Of a DNA stretch of 45,017 nt, positions 41,540 to 45,017 are shown in pieces. The translations under genes were made by a program, and so were the position numbers. Under the pieces are notes generated by a model. The model was not told the DNA's origin, ran no database searches, and saw nothing but the letters and a program-made list of their open reading frames with translations. Source of the DNA: Clostridium sp. CAG:768 (GTDB lineage: Bacteria; Cyanobacteriota; Vampirovibrionia; Gastranaerophilales; Gastranaerophilaceae); the NCBI GenBank assembly GCA_000437435.1, contig FR899622.1, positions 151,667-196,683 on the forward strand, read 5' to 3'. How positions within the stretch are numbered: position 1 is the first letter of the stretch; the number at the start of each line of letters is the position of its first letter.

Positions 41540-41767
41540 TTAATTTAAATTTATATCAAAAATACTATCAACACTAATATCTAGAGCATTTGTAAGTTCA
41601 ACAATCTTCCTCACAGTTAAATTTTGTTCCCCTCGTTCAACTTTGCCAATATAATTTGTATGAACATTTGCCAATTCTGCAAACTTCTCTTGTGATAAGC
41701 TTTTTTTAGTTCTTTCCACCCTAAAATTTAAGCCTATTTTTTTAAGGACAACTTTATAATCTGTCAT
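41540..41767 (-). CDS. XRE-family transcriptional regulator, pilin-linked (copy B)
   Basis: The 75-aa protein is a stand-alone Cro/CI-type DNA-binding domain: LKKIGLNFRVERTKKSLSQE, KFAELANVHTNYIGKVERGE and LTVRKIVELTNALDISVDSI cover the five helices. It is a paralogue of the regulator at 37935. It is divergent to the pseudopilin at 41852, and a perfect 40-bp palindrome lies between the two genes at 41801-41840. Binding there would block the pilin promoter, whose -10 lies within the palindrome, and probably its own. No ligand or kinase partner is visible, so how repression is relieved is unknown. Confidence 0.87.
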   Translation of the reverse strand: MTDYKVVLKKIGLNFRVERTKKSLSQEKFAELANVHTNYIGKVERGEQNLTVRKIVELTNALDISVDSIFDINLN

Positions 41768-41784
41768 AATAAAATTTTATACTA

Positions 41785-41814
41785 TTGACAATGTTCTTTC
41801 TACACTATTATAAT
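41785..41814 (+). promoter_or_regulatory. Promoter of the pseudopilin at 41852
   Basis: A perfect TTGACA (41785-41790) and a perfect TATAAT (41809-41814) are 18 bp apart. The -10 is inside the first operator unit, so the promoter is strong when free and shut when bound. Confidence 0.72.
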
Positions 41815-41840
41815 AGTATATATACTATTATAATAGTGTA
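41801..41840. repeat. Perfect 40-bp palindrome, operator made of two 14-bp units
   Basis: The whole of 41801-41840 equals its own reverse complement. It holds two copies of the palindromic 14-mer ACTATTATAATAGT (41804-41817 and 41824-41837) with centres 20 bp apart, close to two helical turns, as expected for two regulator dimers on one face of the DNA. Each unit contains TATAAT on both strands. Confidence 0.88.
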
Positions 41841-41851
41841 TGGAGATTATT

Positions 41852-42670
41852 ATGAAAATAAAAAAAATAAACAAAAAAGCTTTTACTTTAGCTGAAATAT
41901 TAATTACACTAGGTATAATTGGAGTAATTGCAGCTATTACAATCCCAGCATTAATCAATAAAACCAAAAATAAAGAATTACATACAGCTTTTTTAAAAAC
42001 TTTTTCAGAATTAAATCAACTAGCAATATTATTTAACTCCGAAAATGGCATAACCATCCCTGAATATACGGCTGGAAAAGTTGAAAACGGAATTGCAGCA
42101 TCAGATGCAAACTTAATATTCAGTTATTATAATAATGCTATTACATTATCTTCGTCTGCTCAAGGAACAGAAAATGATAAAGGAGAAATTGTTGCTTTTT
42201 ACGATATACATTATTTAAATGGAAAATCATACTCCGGTGGAACAAACCCTTCAGGAGGTAATTCGTCTTTTTTATGTGATAATACACGCTTTCAAGGCAC
42301 AACATCCGGCTCAATATTAATTTTAAATGATGCACCAAAATATGGAGAGAACGGTCCTGTTATTTGTGTAGATATAAATGGTAAAAAACGTCCAAACAGA
42401 TATGGAGTAGATTACTTTTTATTTATATTTACTGTAGATGGTAAAGTGATACCTGTTGGACAAGAACATAAAAATAATCCAACATCTTGCAATAGCAGCA
42501 AAGGAGTTTGTGCAAACTTTAATAATATAGGAGCAAAATACTGTTCAACTACAAGTTTAAATATATCAGAAAATACATCATGCGCTTACTATGCTTTAAC
42601 AAATACCCACCCGACAAAACAAGGGAAAGACTATTGGAATGACTTTCTAGGGGAAGTATACAATAAGTAA
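41852..42670 (+). CDS. Type IV pseudopilin paired with XRE regulator B
   Basis: I take the ATG at 41852 (MKIKKINKKAFTLAEILI), with GGAG at 6 nt; a longer frame begins in the palindrome. The signal is basic and then FTLAEILITLGIIGVIAAI, with Glu at +5; the residue before the cut is Ala rather than the usual Gly, which the peptidase may process less well. The 272-aa protein has CVDINGKKRPNRYGVDYFLF and IFTVDGKVIPVGQEH, matching the other pseudopilins, and at least five cysteines in the last 100 residues (NPTSCNSSKGVC, GAKYC, SENTSC). It should be inner-membrane anchored and then assembled. Confidence 0.85.
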   Translation: MKIKKINKKAFTLAEILITLGIIGVIAAITIPALINKTKNKELHTAFLKTFSELNQLAILFNSENGITIPEYTAGKVENGIAASDANLIFSYYNNAITLSSSAQGTENDKGEIVAFYDIHYLNGKSYSGGTNPSGGNSSFLCDNTRFQGTTSGSILILNDAPKYGENGPVICVDINGKKRPNRYGVDYFLFIFTVDGKVIPVGQEHKNNPTSCNSSKGVCANFNNIGAKYCSTTSLNISENTSCAYYALTNTHPTKQGKDYWNDFLGEVYNK

Positions 42671-42754
42671 TATGTAAAAATTTCTTAATGAATAAACAAA
42701 AATTTTTTTTATTGACTATTATATTTATGTGGTCAAAATATAAAGGGGTATTAT

Positions 42755-43378
42755 ATGAGAATTACAGCTATACAAAATTATCATACAAATCCAAATTTTT
42801 ATGGGGATAACAAGAAATCAAATAAATTAAAAAATGTAGCAGGAGCTGCGGCAATAGCAATAGCCACTACAATCCCTGCAGAAGAAGCAAAAGCACAAAT
42901 ATACTACCCTCCAATGAATTATATAACAGTTCCGGTAACAAATACCCCAATGTATAATATTCCAGATTGTTTTAAAACCGGTGACAAAAACTATGTAAAT
43001 CCAAATAAAAACAGAAGAGAAATTTTTAACGAATTAGATATTAATGAAAATGGGACATTATCCGCACTAGAAGTTGTAAATATAGAACAAAACAATTGGA
43101 ATAAATATATGAAATATTTACCATTTTCAGAAAAACAAGTAGAATATACTGCAAGACAATTTAATATATTATCTGAAGAATATAATGAAGATAATTCAAA
43201 TCCTAATACAATTAACTATGATGAATATAAAGCTATAATGGATGATTATGAAGAAGCTCAAAAAAACACCATTTATATGCCGGTAGCTGTACCTGGAGTA
43301 ATTTATCCAACTATACCTCATCATCACCACCATAGACATGATGCGCCTCCTCCACCACACAGACATCACAGACATTAA
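42755..43378 (+). CDS. EF-hand protein with NFYG start and His-rich tail
   Basis: The 207-aa protein begins MRITAIQNYHTNPNFYG, the shared N-terminal motif, and then has a hydrophobic stretch AAAIAIATTIPAEEAKAQ that may be an internal signal or membrane segment. Residues near 95-106 form an EF-hand loop, LDINENGTLSALE (Asp, Asn, Asn, Gly and Glu at ligand places), and a second degenerate one may lie near YNEDNSNPNTINYDEY. The C terminus is HHHHHRHDAPPPPHRHHRH, which should bind Ni, Zn or Cu. GGGG is 6 nt before the ATG. An inverted repeat TTGAC-N15-GTCAA (42712-42736) lies just upstream and could be an operator. It may store or sense metal; that is inference. Confidence 0.65.
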   Translation: MRITAIQNYHTNPNFYGDNKKSNKLKNVAGAAAIAIATTIPAEEAKAQIYYPPMNYITVPVTNTPMYNIPDCFKTGDKNYVNPNKNRREIFNELDINENGTLSALEVVNIEQNNWNKYMKYLPFSEKQVEYTARQFNILSEEYNEDNSNPNTINYDEYKAIMDDYEEAQKNTIYMPVAVPGVIYPTIPHHHHHRHDAPPPPHRHHRH

Positions 43379-43382
43379 TTTA

Positions 43383-43411
43383 TTGACCATTATAATATTT
43401 AATGGTTTAAT
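43383..43411 (+). promoter_or_regulatory. Promoter of spmAB, leaderless arrangement
   Basis: TTGACC (43383-43388), a 17-bp spacer and TTTAAT (43406-43411, 5 of 6 to consensus) place the start at the A of the spmA ATG (43418). A second hexamer TATAAT at 43391-43396 is an alternative. Confidence 0.5.
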
Positions 43412-43417
43412 ACAAAT

Positions 43418-44023
43418 ATGAATTATATTTTCTATTTTTTAATTGTAATATCAATTATTATCGGAGCCATAAATGGAAAACTTACAGATGTAGTAAATTC
43501 TATTCTAACAGGAGCTGAGTTATCCGTAAAAGTTGCATTTTCTCTAATTGGAATAATGGCTTTTTGGCTTGGAATGATGAAAATAGCAGACAAATGCGGG
43601 TTAATAAAATTTATAGCAAAGGTTATAAAACCTATAACAAAAAAATTATTCAATGAAATACCAGAAGATTCTCCAGCAATAGGTGATATCGCGATGACAT
43701 TTACAGCTAATGCATTTGGACTTGCTAATGCAGCAACTCCAATTGGGATAAAAGCAATGGAAGAATTACAAAAACATAACACAGATAAAACATCAGCATC
43801 TAATGCTATGTGTATGTTTTTAGCTATGAGTACAGCTGGATTTCAACTTATACCGGCTACTGTAATCGCAATATTAATAGGAATTGGCTATAAAAATCCA
43901 ACAGAAATTATTGCTCCAACTCTTTTAGTTACATCAATAGCATTTATTTGCGCAATAATTCTTGCCAAAATTTTCCAAAAATTATGGATGCCTCAAAAAG
44001 AAAACTCTAAGGAGGATTATTAA
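43418..44023 (+). CDS. spmA: Spore maturation protein A-like (nucleoside recognition/Gate domain)
   Basis: SpmA and SpmB form a two-part inner-membrane protein of the Gate/NupC-like superfamily; in Bacillus they act in spore core dehydration, but they also occur in non-spore-formers with unknown transport roles. The 201-aa protein has about five hydrophobic segments, with IMAFWLGMMKIADKCGLIKF and MTFTANAFGLANAATPIGIK (the conserved N-x-x-G-x-x-N-A-x-T-P region) marking the family. Its stop overlaps the spmB start (TAATG). No sporulation genes are in the window. The ATG lacks a Shine-Dalgarno. Confidence 0.88.
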   Translation: MNYIFYFLIVISIIIGAINGKLTDVVNSILTGAELSVKVAFSLIGIMAFWLGMMKIADKCGLIKFIAKVIKPITKKLFNEIPEDSPAIGDIAMTFTANAFGLANAATPIGIKAMEELQKHNTDKTSASNAMCMFLAMSTAGFQLIPATVIAILIGIGYKNPTEIIAPTLLVTSIAFICAIILAKIFQKLWMPQKENSKEDY

Positions 44024-44556
44024 TGTTTCAAACAGTAATGGATATAATCTCTCTTTGGGCATTACCATCCATAATAATATTAATTTTAACATTAGGACTT
44101 ATAAAAAAAGTTCCATTATACGAAACATTTACAGATGGAGCAAAAGACGGTTTTAAAGTAGCAGTAAATATTATTCCATATTTGGTAGCAATCATTGTTG
44201 CAATATCAATGTTTAGGGCTTCTGGAATAATTGAAATGGCTGGAAATGCCTTAAAACCTATATTAAACCATTTTAACATTCCTGCAGATACAATCCCAAT
44301 TATGATTGTAAGATCACTATCAGGCTCAGCTGCCTTAGGAGTTTTTTCTGACATTGCTCATAATTTGGGACCTGATGCATACGCAACAAAATTAGCAGCT
44401 ATAATGGTTGGTTCAAGCGAAACAACATTTTATATACTCGCAGTATATTTTGGAGCAATAGGAATTTCTAAACTAAGATATGCACTAATAGTAGGACTAC
44501 TAGCAGATTTTATAGGAATTGTTGCAGCAGTCTTGGTCTGTAATTTGATGTTCTAA
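44023..44556 (+). CDS. spmB: Spore maturation protein B-like (nucleoside recognition/Gate domain)
   Basis: The 177-aa partner of SpmA has the Gate features VNIIPYLVAIIVAISMFRAS and VRSLSGSAALGVFSD, where the S-G-S-A loop is a conserved pore-lining element, and GSSETTFYILAVYFGAIG. About five hydrophobic segments are visible. The start ATG shares one base with the spmA stop, so translation is coupled and a one-to-one ratio is likely; AGGAGG lies 10 nt upstream. The last 47 nt overlap the convergent zinc-ribbon gene. Transported solute unknown. Confidence 0.9.
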   Translation: MFQTVMDIISLWALPSIIILILTLGLIKKVPLYETFTDGAKDGFKVAVNIIPYLVAIIVAISMFRASGIIEMAGNALKPILNHFNIPADTIPIMIVRSLSGSAALGVFSDIAHNLGPDAYATKLAAIMVGSSETTFYILAVYFGAIGISKLRYALIVGLLADFIGIVAAVLVCNLMF

Positions 44557-44893
44557 AATCATTCTCAACCCAACTTTGAGTATACTTAGATAAGTTGTTT
44601 TTTACAATTGCTTTAACCAAAACTGCATAACTAATATCTATAAAATTTATCTTAGAAATTCTTTCAACCAGATATTCTCTAGCACCACAATTATGACAAA
44701 AACGATTCTCAGGAATAATTTCTCCATTTTTCATAATGGCCTTCAACTTAACCCCGCAACAACTACATCTAATAAGAAACCACTGATTTTCAACTAATTC
44801 CCCACAATCAGGGCAATAAGCAAAATCAACATCAGGGCGAACATTTTCATGATGGCAAACTTTATTATTCTTAAAAAACTCCAATATAAACAT
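44510..44893 (-). CDS. Zinc-ribbon protein of unknown function
   Basis: The 127-aa protein has the cysteine pairs CPDCGE (residues 27-32), CSCCGVKL (43-50) and CHNCGAREYL (65-74), enough for one or two zinc ribbons, followed by a mostly helical C-terminal half (NFIDISYAVLVKAIVKNNLS). The pairs are spaced like the rubredoxin knuckles of double zinc-ribbon proteins. I do not recognise a named family. It is convergent with spmB and their ends overlap by 47 nt, so transcription of either could reduce the other. The ribosome site is weak. Confidence 0.65.
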   Translation of the reverse strand: MFILEFFKNNKVCHHENVRPDVDFAYCPDCGELVENQWFLIRCSCCGVKLKAIMKNGEIIPENRFCHNCGAREYLVERISKINFIDISYAVLVKAIVKNNLSKYTQSWVENDFRTSNYRPRLLQQFL

Positions 44894-44942
44894 ACTTATT
44901 GTTTAATGATGAAATGTAAAAAGTCAATTAATAATTAATAAC

Positions 44943-44980
44943 AAAAAAAGAGAACTTAAATTTAATTTTAAGTTCTCTTT
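44943..44980 (-). terminator. Terminator of the rRNA operon
   Basis: A perfect 14-bp stem (44947-44960 with 44967-44980) with a 6-nt loop is followed on the minus strand by seven T. It sits just past the 5S rRNA 3' end. Confidence 0.87.
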
Positions 44981-44986
44981 AAACAA

Positions 44987-45017
44987 GGCGCTGGCAACGA
45001 GTTATCTTCCCAGGCGG
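44987..45017 (-). rRNA. 5S ribosomal RNA, 3' end (cut by window edge)
   Basis: The minus strand reads CCGCCTGGGAAGATAACTCG and then TTGCCAGCGCC, which follows the 3' part of bacterial 5S rRNA (in Bacillus: CCTGTGAGAGTAGG..GTTGCCAAGC). About 31 nt are inside the window; the rest of the 5S and presumably the 23S and 16S genes lie to the right. A strong terminator follows directly, as expected at the end of an rRNA operon. The exact 3' end is uncertain by a few bases. Confidence 0.8.

Noticed and set aside
43432..43782. 116-codon frame on the minus strand
   Set aside because: It is antisense to spmA, a well-supported membrane protein; its hydrophobic look comes from the complementary codons.
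1..45017. CRISPR array, insertion sequence or tRNA gene
   Set aside because: No regularly spaced repeats, no transposase motif and no T-arm consensus were seen in reading either strand; a tool scan could still find a degenerate case.

Overview
The window is AT-rich and comes from a diderm bacterium. The most likely source is a gut Melainabacteria (order Gastranaerophilales, non-photosynthetic relatives of Cyanobacteria). The supporting signs are an Omp85/BamA that appears to have three POTRA domains followed by a Skp/OmpH chaperone, an AMIN-like exported protein, several pseudopilins with the FTLAE(V/I)LITLGIIGV start, spmAB without sporulation genes, and lineage-type proteins sharing a short N-terminal NF-x-G motif. 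This assignment rests on protein recognition by eye, not on a search.

Layout. Positions 1-1453 hold the 5' part of secA (minus strand). Next, on the minus strand, is a 560-aa export-apparatus-like protein preceded by a sigma-28-like promoter. Positions 3343-14180 hold a compact tailed-phage structural cluster on the minus strand: HTH regulator, endolysin, gp10-like tail protein, coat, holin-like protein, scaffold, adaptor, TerS, GNAT, portal, exported protein, TerL and a small membrane protein. No integrase, repressor, replication or tail-fibre gene is visible. A plus-strand promoter-terminator unit of about 70 nt (candidate small RNA) sits inside it. Positions 14289-18306 form a minus-strand operon fliI - zupT - methyltransferase - radical SAM/SPASM, apparently starting from a leaderless promoter.

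From rpsP (18505) to 27559 lie housekeeping genes (rpsP, speD, an orphan OmpR-type regulator, era, rsmI), an AMIN-like protein, an orphan solute-binding lipoprotein, and a pseudopilin gene whose start is thrown out of frame by a C10 tract. From 27639 come bamA - skp - udp and a soluble protein equal to the cytoplasmic domain of the flagellar export gate FlhA, without its membrane half. Then follow a divergent 4-alpha-glucanotransferase, two lineage-specific membrane proteins, and two divergent pseudopilin/XRE-regulator pairs (37099-38165 and 41540-42670) flanking a TatD-associated radical SAM gene, an NF-x-G protein and an ADP-forming acyl-CoA synthetase with a cysteine-rich tail. The right end holds an EF-hand protein with a His-rich tail, spmA-spmB, a zinc-ribbon protein, and the 3' end of a minus-strand 5S rRNA with its terminator.

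Three themes tie the window together. (1) Pieces of a flagellar/type-III-like export system occur without a flagellar operon: FliI, FlhA-C, and a long helical-ended protein behind a sigma-28-like promoter. (2) Pseudopilin genes sit behind consensus promoters: two lie opposite a dedicated XRE regulator with inverted-repeat operators, and one carries a homopolymer switch. (3) A reduced phage capsid-and-packaging cluster may be a remnant, a satellite or a domesticated particle.
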